Below are positions 1-11,800 of a DNA stretch of 64,000 bases, piece after piece (position 1 is the first letter of the stretch; each line of letters starts with the position of its first letter). Made by a program: the position numbers and the translations under genes. The DNA is taken from positions 3,893,501 through 3,957,500 of the forward strand of contig NC_073346.2 in the NCBI RefSeq assembly GCF_027580225.2, written 5' to 3'. The stretch comes from Misgurnus anguillicaudatus (lineage: Eukaryota > Chordata > Actinopteri > Cypriniformes > Cobitidae). The notes beneath the pieces were generated by a model. That model was not told where the DNA came from, did no database searches, and worked only from the letters and a program-made list of their open reading frames with translations.

Positions 1-480
<480 letters not shown>

Positions 481-599
481 TGTGAGCAAAACTAAGAAAA
501 AAGCACAAGCTGTTCTGAAGGAGAAACAACCAGCTTTAATGGCGCTCATCAACACACCTGCCCCCACCATCCAGCAAACACAGATAGCAACACCAGCCC

Positions 600-800
600 A
601 ACCCACTCCGGGAAATGCTCAACAGCAAGCCACTCTCATTGCTATCTGTGCAAAGCCAAAACAGAAGAACAGCAGGAAAGGACAAAAACAGCATGGAGGC
701 AAAGGACAAGACGGAACAAAAAGATCACGTGATAGATGCTGGGGCTGTGAAGATGCTGGGGCAGCATGGACACTTCAGAAGTGAATTTCCGAATAACCCA
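600..800 (+). pseudogene. retroviral nucleocapsid-like remnant
   Basis: A basic Lys/Gln/Arg-rich stretch is followed by a C-x2-C half and a Gly-His half of a retroviral-type zinc knuckle (about 735-785). The two halves are in different frames, so the copy is frameshifted. The order after the gag remnant and before the protease remnant fits a gag-pro arrangement. Low sequence content makes this tentative. Confidence 0.4.
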
Positions 801-1019
801 TGATCTAATTAAGATCAACAAAACTGACAGCAGAATCAACAAGGCGGATAGTTGAACCAACAATGCTCAGCCAAACCAGAGACAGTAAGGCCCACCCTAG
901 CAGCAGCAGCAATCACAACGACAACAACAATCACAGTGTGGTCCAGTGGATCTGTGGCATGGGGCAGACCAAAGCTACTAAGGTTGCTCAGAGGATCCTA
1001 AGGGGAGAGGTCAACATCT

Positions 1020-1500
1020 AATGATAACTGACAATGCTGACGAGAGATTATTGACTCTGCGGGTTGAAGTTGAAGGGAAGGATGAACCTATGATGACTGA
1101 CACTGGAACAACTTACACATGCGTAAATCCAAATTATATCACACCTCCACCTGTTTGAAAAATTTTGAAAACAAGCAGGATTTTAAGGAAAACTCCCAGC
1201 TGACACCTCTGACTGCTCCAGTCTGTCTGTAAGCAAAAGCCAAACAAGTGATTTTAGCAATATTAGTTTCTAAACACACCCATTAATTATTAGAAAGAGG
1301 TGCCCGATGTAGATTAAAATTGCAGATATCTTGTTCCCCTGATGGAATTTATATTAACAGTGAGGTAGTTAGAAAAATTACAATGATGACACCACAAGTA
1401 AACGTATATTGGATAGGAAAATTTAGAATAGAATATATACATGATAATTACAAAATGGAAAAAGTTTGTGAAAGAGCAAATTAATGAACATAGAAGGTGC
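1020..1500 (+). pseudogene. retroviral aspartic protease remnant
   Basis: Around 1,040-1,125 a frame reads as a typical retroviral protease start, with an active-site Asp-Thr-Gly triplet near 1,095 followed by Thr-Thr. Stops and frame changes follow. About 200 bp further on, another frame resembles the protease C-terminal half, with a Leu-Lys-Leu-Gln-Ile strand. From 1,500 to 2,200 no reverse transcriptase, RNase H or integrase motif was found, so pol appears to have been lost. Confidence 0.5.
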
Positions 1501-2229
1501 AGTCTAAATTGTTACTGTATTATCTATGACCCGTTATGCAGAACAGATCTAGAAGAAGAGTGAATAAATGGGAAGAAAGGATAGAAAGTTCCCCTGATTT
1601 CCCCACATATAGAATAGCGCCCCAAGTTACAGCTTCACAGATAGACACTTGATTTAATAAAAAAAAAGGATTTTTGACTCTACAGCCCATGTAACTATTT
1701 TGCAGGGAAATAATTTTAGTATTAAGATCTTAGCCATATGATGAAAAATAAAATAGGGAACGCAGTAAAATTCTATACTGCTCATTTTGGAAGAGGGGAG
1801 AAACAAGAAAGTTGTGTGCACCACGGTTCTGGCAGTAGTTGCAACTGATAAGATAGAGATGCTTTGGCAGTCATCCCAGAAATACAGGAAGGCCTAACAT
1901 CAGAAATAGAGCAGCTGATTCAAACTAATTTATGAAAAAGCTAAAACATAAGTTTAACAAGAATTTGCAAAATCCGTAAGAATTAAAATAGAAAGCAAGA
2001 GTATGGTAACCATTGTGACAGGAAACAATAAAATGTATTAGAAGCACTATTGAGGCATTAGGAGTTTTTTTTAGTAGAAACAACAAGCTATTGTAAAACA
2101 CCAATATTTTCTATAGCTAAAGCTTTATTTTTATACATGATTGGAGAAATATAAATGATGTATTTGAAGATTGGCCAGCACACAGTAAGCTCCAGATCCA
2201 CACACACTGTTAACTAGTATCCCTCCTGA

Positions 2230-2960
2230 AGTAAAATGAAATTGACTTATGCTCTGCTTTCTTTAGTATTTAACTGGACGAGAAATGCAGAAACTTTACC
2301 TACAAAGGTAAACAACTCACTTATTCTAGATTACTGCAAAATTTCCTCATTTACTTTATACTTTCAATTAATTAATTATTAAAAACAGATTTGAAAGGAT
2401 CTAGTGTTGGACAATGCGCTGTTCCAATATGGTTCTTTATATAGAAGATCATGTAACAAAGATTGCATATCCCTAAAATCATTAATAATTTGGCGAAGCA
2501 ACAAAATTTAAGTGCCTTACTTTTAGCATTTATATTATAATATTTGAGACATAACTGTAGCCCCAATTGTGTATGATGAAGATTACTCACTAGATGATAA
2601 TGTCTTAACAGAACTATTGGAACAGGGGAATAAATATGGGGAAAAATCCATAATAATTGCATCACAATTTGGCATTTGGATAAATATACGTTTTGGCAAA
2701 ATTGATATGTCAGAACTAGGTTTAATCTGTGAGCTACAACGACATTCACAGACAATTTCACAATAGTACAGTTAACTAGGAAGACCTGTAAAAACCAGAC
2801 AATAACTCTTTCCTGCTACAAACAAACAAAAAAATGCTGTTGTAGCTGAATGTTTTTGGATATGTGGGAGAAATGCCTTATGATACACACTCCCCAGATA
2901 GTGAAAATGCTTGTGTGCTAACTTAGCCCAGGCCATTAGTATTTAAATGTGAAAAATTAT
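2230..2960 (+). pseudogene. retroviral env surface-subunit remnant
   Basis: From 2,236 a Met-rich hydrophobic start is followed by an N-glycosylation-like 'NWT'. A 65-codon open stretch (2,569-2,763) follows, and beyond it (2,765-2,940) come broken frames with a cysteine-rich segment and a 'CFWICG'-like motif typical of the end of retroviral surface subunits. Several stops separate the blocks. This is a fossil envelope gene, assigned by order and motif. Confidence 0.45.
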
Positions 2961-3089
2961 ATAACCTTGTTACAAACCCCTGCTCTTTATTTTTGTGTAG
3001 TTTGGGTTTTTCTCTGTCGTAGTAGTGGTTGTACATTTGGAAGGGGGCGGAAACCAATTATCTGAGACACCTGAGGTATGACTATTTAA

Positions 3090-3471
3090 AGCATAACTAA
3101 ACCCCTGGTCAGAGCCTGACTCCACCCACTGGCAATATTTGAAAAATGCAAGAAAAGTGGGCAGATCCCAACGGAGATAGAGGGGACGAACTAAGCTCGT
3201 ACCAAGTGTGTGGTAAGATTGTAACAAGGGCGTGGTGAGCTTACGTCACGAGTAATTTTTTGGACCCGACATCCAATAGGAAAATTCAACTGCAGTAGCC
3301 ACCGTTCAACCTGAAGAGGGCAGCACTCAGACGTTTTTACACCATATATTGTAGTATTAAAAACACTTTATATCCAAATGACAAAAAACTTACTAAAATC
3401 AATGAACAGTAATAAACCATCATTCTTACAGATCAGTAACTAAAAAAAGTTGGATTAGGGTTTAGTACTCT
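3090..3471. mobile_element. TTAA-flanked MITE (piggyBac-like)
   Basis: Inverted termini match: the left end reads AGCATAACTAAACCC and the right end is the complement of AGAGTACTAAACCC. TTAA lies directly outside on both sides (3,086-3,089 and 3,472-3,475). TTAA duplication is the piggyBac hallmark. There is no coding capacity. It sits between the env surface and transmembrane remnants. Confidence 0.65.
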
Positions 3472-3884
3472 TTAAGGCCTGTTGTGGCCCCTTACAAAGG
3501 AGAGCTACCTATTTGTTTGAAAACCTTTCATATGTTTGCATTTCATTTGGTATCAAACAGTGAGTTTGAATTTGTCTAGTTAAACTAGCTCAGAGAAAGT
3601 GTGGGTAAGTGAGCTGAACCGGAAGACTTTTTCCTGTGTTTGTTATTTTCTTTCTAGGAAGTTAGGAAAGTTTTAACTCAGGAGATCTTGTAGTTCAGAC
3701 TAGCTAGCTCACTGTCCTGGCCTTATGTAAGTATTTAGCCTTGACTTTAGTAACAATATATTTTCCATTAGTTTGTTTTGATTACATTTTTATTTTGGAA
3801 AAAAAGTGATTGATTGATTGATTATCTTTTGCTTCGCCATAATGATTTTTTTCTGTTTTTTGATTAGCTTAATATGTTGGTACC

Positions 3885-4778
3885 CAGGGGCGGAGTGGGA
3901 CCCAAAAATCTACCGGGAAATTTCATAGACCACCAGCCCTCCATGGTCAAAAAAAAGAAAAAAGAAAATGGTTCCCTGTAAATAAGCAAATGCTGAAATC
4001 TAAAATTACAATAAAATGACTGCACAACAACATGAAATGTAATAATTATTATTTAAAAGATCTTAAAGTCAACAACAGTTCCCTAGTTTTAGGTAAGATT
4101 AAGCTTACTATGGTTGCAAAGCAGTTGCTTATAAAATTATTAAGCCTGTTTGGAGAGATGTTTAATGTGACAAAATTTCAGTCATCGTGTGATAACGAAA
4201 ATATAACAAGGCAACTTACATGTTCTGAGCAGGTGTTGTCAGTGAACAGGCTGTAAACTGTTGGCTAAGTTACAGACACTCGTGAAAAACTGGTGCTGAT
4301 TATCTGGGAAACATTCTCTAACAGCAGTCAAGTTGTCATTGTTTGTGTCAAAGTTGTGCATTTGTTGTAACTTTAAAACAGGAGATCAGACTTAGGCTAC
4401 TCTGTGCTGCTCAAAGTGATGCTCTAAGCTCCATTCCTCTATGGGTGTGCGAGGCTATGCTTTTGTATTGGTTGTTTCGTTAAATCTTACCCAGATACAA
4501 CAGTGCTATTTTCTGATTGGCTATTGTGTAGCCTCTTTCTTTTTTTTGGATTGGCTGTTAGAACTCCAGGGGAGACGGGCTTGATAGAGAGAGCGGTGCG
4601 GCCAGATACATTTTGAGCGCTGAAGCATATTAAATATATGATAAATAGTTTTAGTGTGGCCGGAGTGCATGACCAAAAACCGAAAGCACGGCTATTATCA
4701 GACCGGCCCTCGCGGCCTTAAAACACTACCGGCCCACCGGGAAAAGTCCCGACTCTCCCGATTGTCACTCCGCCACTG
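3885..4778. mobile_element. non-autonomous hAT transposon
   Basis: The left terminus CAGGGGCGGAGTGGGACC and the inverted right terminus CAGTGGCGGAGTGACAATCG pair well. A perfect 8-bp target duplication TTGGTACC lies at 3,877-3,884 and 4,779-4,786. The 8-bp duplication and CAG start define hAT. The 894-bp interior has only a 74-codon frame with no transposase similarity. Confidence 0.9.
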
Positions 4779-4949
4779 TTGGTACCTCAATTGGGTGGTA
4801 ACAAACTTGATGAGCATGTTGAGCCCTGACCACTTTATGATAGAATAAAAAGAGCATATTAAATTTCCAATTCTTTTATGATTGGATTGTATTGATCAGC
4901 CAAGAGGAATACCAAATGGTATCTGAATTCCAAATTTGGATTTAAATTC

Positions 4950-5300
4950 ACATTGGTTTGGATCTGAATGGATCAATCATCTCTATTAAATTGAATCAAT
5001 TTATTAACTATAGTGATGATAAAATGAAGCTGATAGAACAAGTAAGACTTAATGATGGTACTGATTTGAAAATTGATAACTGGTTTGCTTTTTTCCTGGG
5101 GAGCTTGGCTAACCAAAACTGCTATTTCATGTTGTCTTGCACTTGTTGTTTTTTCTTTTTGTCTTCTGTTGTGTTCTGCCTATCCTCAGGTCTGTGGTGG
5201 ACAAAGCTGCTGCAAAGATGAAGGTGCAAACAGAAATAAGTCTGTGACAAAGTACAGACGGCCTAATGCTAAAACATACAAACTGCACCATTAGCTGACA
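4950..5300 (+). pseudogene. retroviral env transmembrane-subunit remnant
   Basis: A frame beginning at 4,958 carries an 'NYSDD' helix-like segment resembling the region before the disulfide loop of fish retroviral transmembrane subunits. It is followed directly by a Trp-containing juxtamembrane piece, a long hydrophobic span (about 5,090-5,195) and a basic tail in an overlapping frame. The immunosuppressive/disulfide region appears deleted. Two DNA transposons separate it from the surface-subunit remnant. Confidence 0.45.
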
Positions 5301-6390
5301 CTACACCACCACCCGACTATGCTTATGAAACTATGAATTAAAAAATGTCACAACACTTTGTTTTTACTTTACACCCTTTTTGTGATGTTTTTGGTAAGTG
5401 GAGCTAGATTGTAATTGTATTTCTTTTATTGTTTTTCAGTATTAGTTACAAAGCATTAGTCCTGAGTAGGCAGGAAGTTAGAGAAATTTTGTTTTTTATC
5501 TTTGTTTTCATCTTTAATTTCCCCTCTTGTGTGGTGACTGTAGGTCCTGGTGTCTTTTTTAGATATAAAATCCAGGGGACAAATTGTCTAGCTCGGCCGC
5601 ACAACGGGGGACAATGTAAAGATGTGAAATATACCATATAATACACATAGACACATATTAGAAAATACAGATATGAGAGCAAAACTTCACCTCAACGACT
5701 ACGCTAAAGAGTGTCTCAGATAGCGCCCCTGGTGACCGGAAAAGCTAGGGGTTCCCCTGAGAACGAATATCCATCATTCCGCAGTCACTGGAATTATAAT
5801 CTTTAAAGTTACACACATCACCATTATATTATTAAACGTAGACTGTCTAGATATTTTGACTACTGATATACTACACTACTGAATTGTTACTGCTGTATTA
5901 CACTACTGTTGTATCTCTCTACCTGCACTGAGAACATCTTTAATTAATCAATATATTTACTACTGATCATGATTATGGCTTATTTTGATTGATATATTTT
6001 CTTTCTGTATTATCTTTAGTAATGATAAGTTTTACACCTTTTAAAATTACTGAATTGGATTTTACTTGTGTCTTTCTTTTTCTTAATTATAAATAATGAG
6101 ATATTAATTGTTTTTGAACATTTTCATTTTTGGGTTCCTTTAGTATGTACAGGGTCCAAGAATCTTTTTCCCTTCTTTTGAGCTAATATACTCACTAAAA
6201 CAAACAAGAATGGTGCCATTTTGGGAAGGTTTTAGGTTCTTGTTCCCTTAAGGGCGTGAGTGCTGCATCTTAACTGTGTCTGTGTTAGGATCTGCATGGA
6301 ACTTTTATCCATGAAAGCTCTTAGCTAGTATAACATCATGTGCGACAACGTTCTGCTGCAGCACTCTCATTATGTGATGGTTTTCTTAAA
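5301..6390. other. AT-rich stretch with no gene recognised
   Basis: No coding frame, RNA gene or terminal-repeat structure was recognised here. It lies between the env remnant and the LTR-like block and may be decayed proviral 3' sequence. Confidence 0.5.
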
Positions 6391-6393
6391 AGT

Positions 6394-6431
6394 ACCCCCT
6401 CATGTTTGATGGACTTGGTAGTCCATGAGGG
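6394..6431 (+). other. hairpin containing a polypurine-tract-like GAGGGGGG
   Basis: The sequence CCCCCTCATG is matched by CATGAGGGGG 18 bases later, so the purine run at 6,425-6,435 forms one arm of a hairpin. A purine tract immediately before an LTR primes plus-strand synthesis in retroviruses, and the LTR-like block starts just downstream. Confidence 0.45.
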
Positions 6432-7420
6432 GGGAAATATATAGTGGTTTTTGTTGGGTATATTACTGATCATTAATATTATATTAGGCCTAAGGCCTGT
6501 TGTTTCTACACTATGCCATGAGAAAAGGTCAACATAACCGATAAACAAGAGAACGTCATTCTAGATTAGTTAACTTTCGTTTTCCCAGTTTCATAATTAA
6601 AAGAGTCCAGGTGCGATCCTACGACTATACCCCGATTGTTCTCGCCACGATTATTATGAGAAAAGGTCAACATAACCGATAAACAAGAGGACGTCATTCT
6701 AGATTAGTTAACTTTCGCTTTCTCAGTTTCCTAATTAAAAGAGACCAGGTGCAATCCTGCGACTATACCCCGATTATTCTCGCCACAATTATTTTGAGAA
6801 ACAAGGTCGAAACAACCGACAAACAGAGTACGTCATTTTAAGGCTATGTCATTTTGGATATGAAGAAGGATTCAGCTGCACATCAAACAAATAAATTAAT
6901 TGTGGCAGACTGAGACCAATGAGAAGAACATACGTCATCTCAGATAAGAAGTGTTTGATCTTACTGTATAAAAATGGAGTCAGATGGTGGGAGGGCAGAT
7001 GATCTTTGAGCGCCTCTAAAGCTGGGGAACAATAGTCCAACAAAGATGGGGAAGAATGGGGGAAGAAGGGGGGAAGAAGGGGGAAGAAAGAAAAAGAGAA
7101 AGGGAAAAAGCGAAAGAGAAAACGAGAAGGAAGAGAGGCGAAGTCGGAATTTTGGTGACAGATCTTTTTTCTGTCTGATTGTTTATGCAGTTTACGCCAC
7201 GGTAATGACCCATTTTAAATACATTGTTTCCTATTGCAGGTACGCGTCAAAGACTCGGTTCGAATCCAGCCAAAGGCACTTTTCTGTAATATTTTGTGAT
7301 ATTTTATTTTTATCAAATTCTTGAACGCATGCAGTTGCGTTGTTTATGGAATACACATGTATTAATTTCGTTATGGTTTTTGAATAAATAAAATGTATTT
7401 AATAAATAAATTCTAAATAA
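6432..7420 (+). mobile_element. 3' LTR-like block of the endogenous retrovirus
   Basis: The block has the layout of a retroviral LTR on the + strand. It begins after a polypurine-like tract, carries tandem 138-bp direct repeats of enhancer type, a TATAAAAA box at 6,967-6,974, and AATAAA-type signals near 7,384-7,410. Exact TG/CA ends were not fixed because the 5' LTR is outside the window. Confidence 0.45.
6518..6835 (+). repeat. 138-bp tandem repeat, about 2.3 copies
   Basis: Copies start at 6,518 and 6,656 and a partial third near 6,794, each beginning with TGAGAAAAGGTCAACATAAC or a diverged form. They lie upstream of a TATA box, like duplicated U3 enhancers. Confidence 0.85.
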
Positions 7421-7741
7421 ATACTTTAAATAGACATGGCTATGGTAATTGTTATGTTGTGAGAACAATAAGATACACCAATAATCCTTTGTACAAGCAA
7501 GTGTTATATTGTGTGCCAAGTATCGCATGCCAACCAAGTCAAAGTCATCACTTGACAATGTTTAAATGCGTTTACAAATGTTAAAAGAACAGTAATGAAT
7601 ATTAAAATGGTAAATAAGTAAAAAGAACACAAACAAAAAGTTAAATACAATATTAAAAAACACTTTTAAAACCAACTAGAAGTACAGTAACAATCACAAA
7701 TATTAAGAATTGTAAACTTTACCAACATAAAACTGCATACA

Positions 7742-8857
7742 TTAGTTGGAGATTCTACGCATGTTCTCCAACCACACTTCTTTGGACACAGTCTCAGTCT
7801 GGGGACAGTACACCTTGCCCCTGTATTGGCTATGCCCAGTTTCAGCAGTCTTAAATTGGCCACTCTTCTTGCAAGTGTTCGCCTCTACTGTTCGCTTGTA
7901 GGGTCTCTTGGGCATAGCTCCTTGACTAGGACCTGGTGCAGCTGGCTGTGAGGTGGTGCCTTGGACAACTGCTGGCTGTAAAACTGGCTGCATAAGTGGC
8001 ATGCCCTGCACCATTTGCACACCATGAACTACCGGCATGCCCTGCACCATTGGCACAAACTGGAGCAACGGCACACTTTGGAAACCTGTTGACACCATTT
8101 GCAGTGATGCTCCAGGTGCTGCTGGTGTTTTGGGTCTGAGAGGGGGCTGCCTAATAGATATTACTCTTTGCTTTGCCTGTCCTGCTGTGCTATCTGGTAG
8201 CTTGTACTGGTGCAGCTGCATTGGTTGCTGCAGCTCATTTCGTAGCCGTTTGGCATCCTGAAGAGGCTCCTGAGCTTCAGGGATGGGATGAGGCAAATCA
8301 AGGCCTCGAACTAGCAGTGTCACTTGCTGGTCTATCTTTCTTTCGTTGTACCAGTCAATCAGGGTGTTCTGGTTAACCTCCACCAGCTGCAATGAAGTTT
8401 CGTTCATCACAAAGCCATTGCCAAACACAAGCTGCCTTATCTTGCGATAGTCTTCTAGGATCAAAGACCATCTTGAATAAGTTTTCCCGCCTTTTCTTTT
8501 GGGGGCAAGGTGGATTACGCATAGCCTGATGAAAATGGTTTCCACCAGACGGCAACAGTCAGGCCACTGAGCAGGTGCGCTGCTTGCACCCAGCACGCAT
8601 CTGGTAGTGCTCTCTACTCCAGGGGTGCGAGTGGGCGTCTTTGGTGTTCTGAAGCGTCCAGTCAGTAGTCTCTTCTTGAATCGAGGTCGATACACCACCC
8701 GCCGCTTGTCAAAGGCATCCAGGTTTTGCCAAAGTCAAATAATTGTTTCCGCTTCCTGGTTAGTCAGGCTGAGGGCTGTGCGTTTCCAAAGCTCGACCAG
8801 ATATTCTGCCAGCCTGTCCACATGCTGGAATCCTGGCACGTTCTGGGAGTCAACAGC
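7742..8857 (-). CDS. gene A exon 10 (last), with in-frame TGA
   Basis: The acceptor is TTTAATAG. The 372-codon frame is open except for TGA at 8,737-8,735, where paralogue B has Asn; a CGA-to-TGA transition would explain it. After a Lys/Arg-rich stretch comes a conserved block with 'RWSLILEDYRKIRQLV', a Gln/Val/Pro/Met low-complexity segment, and a final Cys/His cluster in which a likely second Cys is Ser. It ends TAA at 7,744-7,742. Confidence 0.75.
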
Positions 8858-11800
8858 CTATTAAAAACAAATTACACTAAATATTTTGTTTGATATTCAC
8901 ATTTTCTGTTAATTAACTAATTACTCTTAAGTTCAAAATATCTGAAATGCACTGAAGCAGATATTCGCAAACACCGTTTGAAATATTCAAGTTAAATTGA
9001 AACTCATACAAGTGACACTTACTATTTCATCATCATCCTGACCTGTATCTCCAGGCTCCACGTGAACAGGTGAGAGAGCAGTTGGAGACTGTGAGGGGTC
9101 ACGTGACAGAAGAACCGGTGAAGTACATATGGAGGCCTGGATAGATGTGGCATGGCTTGCAACCAAGGTAGAGGGACTCGTTGTCATGGTGGAGGGCGGT
9201 GACAGAACAGCCTCTGGATCTCTTATTGTGTGATCCTCATTGATGTCAAAGAACCCTTCATCTTCCTCCCTCTCCTCCACATCAAGTTCCTCTATAAGCT
9301 CTGCCGTCTGCTCAGAGTCTGGGTTCATGTCCTGCAATGCCCGACCAGTCTGCTGGAATAAATACTGCACTCCAATAAGTTCACCTAAATAAACAAATAA
9401 AAGGGAATTAAATACAAATGAGAGTTAATTATATAAAAAAATAAGACTTACAAACTGCAGGTTTATTAACAAAAACAAATTCTCTTACCAGTGTAACATG
9501 CAGGTGGATGAAATGTGGGGACCATTTTCTTGCCAAACAGCTTTTCATAATTCCTGTTTACGCAGTAAACAAGTTCTCCCGTGTAGCTGCACAAAGCTGA
9601 TGGTCCTGATGACAAGGAAGCAGCCTCCCGGTCCTGATTCCACCGGTTTAGTCCCTCCAGCAGATAAATCTGAAAGTTAAGACTGTTGGCACTGGTACCT
9701 GTAAAGAGACAATAGTGTTTAGATGGTATTAAAGAAACACACAAAGGCATGTGATGGTTTGTTTTTACAAATGCAAAGTATTTGTCACAGACACATACCT
9801 GGGATAAAACGGTTTAAATGTAAATGAAAGGACTCTAGAGATGTGGATCCTCTGGCACATCGGTATGTCTTCAGAAGCACACCTCCCTTGGTTAAGGTCC
9901 CAGTCTCAGTATAGAGGGCTACACCGGGTGGGTCCTGGATGCATTTGACATGCTTCTTCTGGACAGTCCAGATGTGCTCCATCCTTTCTCTGTCCAGAAG
10001 AGGAACACCCATAGAGTCACTGCCATTGCTGGTCATGAGCTCTTTTAGCAGCCGCTCAAGGAGAAGAATGGTAGTCTCCTCTCCACGGGTCCTCCTCCGA
10101 CAATGCAGAGCCAGCTCCTGTTTGGAAAGATGTTTACTGACAACTTCATCTGTCAGCACAGGCCAACCCTGGGACACCAGCAGCTCTTTCTTGGCTCTGC
10201 GTAGCACAGCAACATCAGCAGCATCCCATTCAAAGATGCATGCAGACAGTCGTGCCATGAATATAGGATAAAGCTGATGGGCATCAGTTGTACAGCCCAC
10301 AGCAATCCTGCGCATGAAATGCCAGATGTCCAGCCTTATTAAGAGATCTGGCCATCCTCTGAACCTGGTTTTCAGCTTGGTTTCCCCCACCTCAGTGCAG
10401 CACCCACAGTCAACATACAACACAGCAGGTGGATCCACACCAGCCTGCTGGTATCTTTTCACCAGACCATTTATCATCATGTCCAGTCCTGCTCCTTCCT
10501 GGGCTGTCAACACACTTATGAGCACCTGACCAAACTCATTGCCAACAGAGGTGAGCCAGTTTCCTGTTCCCCTCGCTGTCCCAGCCAGCTTCTTGGTGAT
10601 CTGCAAAAGACATATGAAACATGCTTTACAAATGTAATGAAACCAACCATGCAAATTACAAATAAACAGTGTTGGGTGTAACTAGTTACAAAGTAACTAG
10701 TTACTGTAATAATATTACTTTTTTCAGTAACTAGTAGTGTAAGGCATTACCCGCCTGAAAATGGTAATATTACAGTTTTCCCGAGCTAGTTACTTGAGTT
10801 ACATTCGCAAGTAGCACCTTCATCACACAAGGCACAAAACACGGAGAATAAAAGGGAAGGGGAGGAGGGCGTGAATGGAACAGTGATTGGTCCAAGTTTG
10901 GCACGAGGTATCATTTACCATCACCGATTGGTCGACACCCAGCAGCCAGCAGCACAGAGCGGCAGCGGCACACTCAAAGACAGATCGGGAAAATGGAAGC
11001 GTCAACAACGGCAAGCTCTTTTTCAGAGGAAGGTTCCCAGCAACAGAAAGCTAGTTTCGACGGGTGGAGATTCAGTCATATTTTATTATGTTCAACGAAA
11101 GAAAAATAACTTGACGGTGAAGTGCACACTCTTTAATGTTTCTCCGAATGCTGTGCCCCACGTCCGGTAGCGGGTAAGTAAGCCAGCATTTTATTGGCCG
11201 TGGCTTGCCCAAATAAACATTCTTGTCCAGAAAAAAAATTTAACTAGTAATATAACTAATAATATAACTAGTTACTTTCTCCAGGGACTAATAAAGTAAA
11301 GTAAGGCATTACTATTTTTGAGAGTAATATGTAATACGTAATATATTACTTTTTTGAGTAACTAGCCCCAACACTGCAAATAAAGCACCTTTTTGCGATA
11401 AAACAGACAATGGCATACATAGAATTTAACTGCTAACCTTTTTAGTTGAATCCATTTTCAACACTGTGCCATGTGTGGATGTTATCCTGGCATGGATTTC
11501 ATCCAGCCTTGTCAGGATGTCTTGGCTGTACACAGTAAGAAGCCACTTGACGCTCGGCAACACTGTAGGCTCAGGAGGTTCCTGGAACTGCATTGGCAAC
11601 ACCCACGGGCGGTTGATGAAGTCCATGCACTGGGTGGTGTACCGGGCCAGACGCTGGAGCCACTCCTCGCTGTGGTTCTCACGCAGCTGTTTAATAACAC
11701 GCGTGGGGCTGTTGCCTAGGCCACGTTCACGCAAGAGTCTAATGACTCTCAGATCACAGGCATACCTAAAAAAAGCAAAATCCACAGATACATTATTTAT

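Noticed and set aside
7046..7324. Glu/Lys/Arg-rich 92-codon frame
   Set aside because: It arises from a purine-rich run (GGGAAGAAGGGGG) in the LTR-like block and has no domain or splice support.
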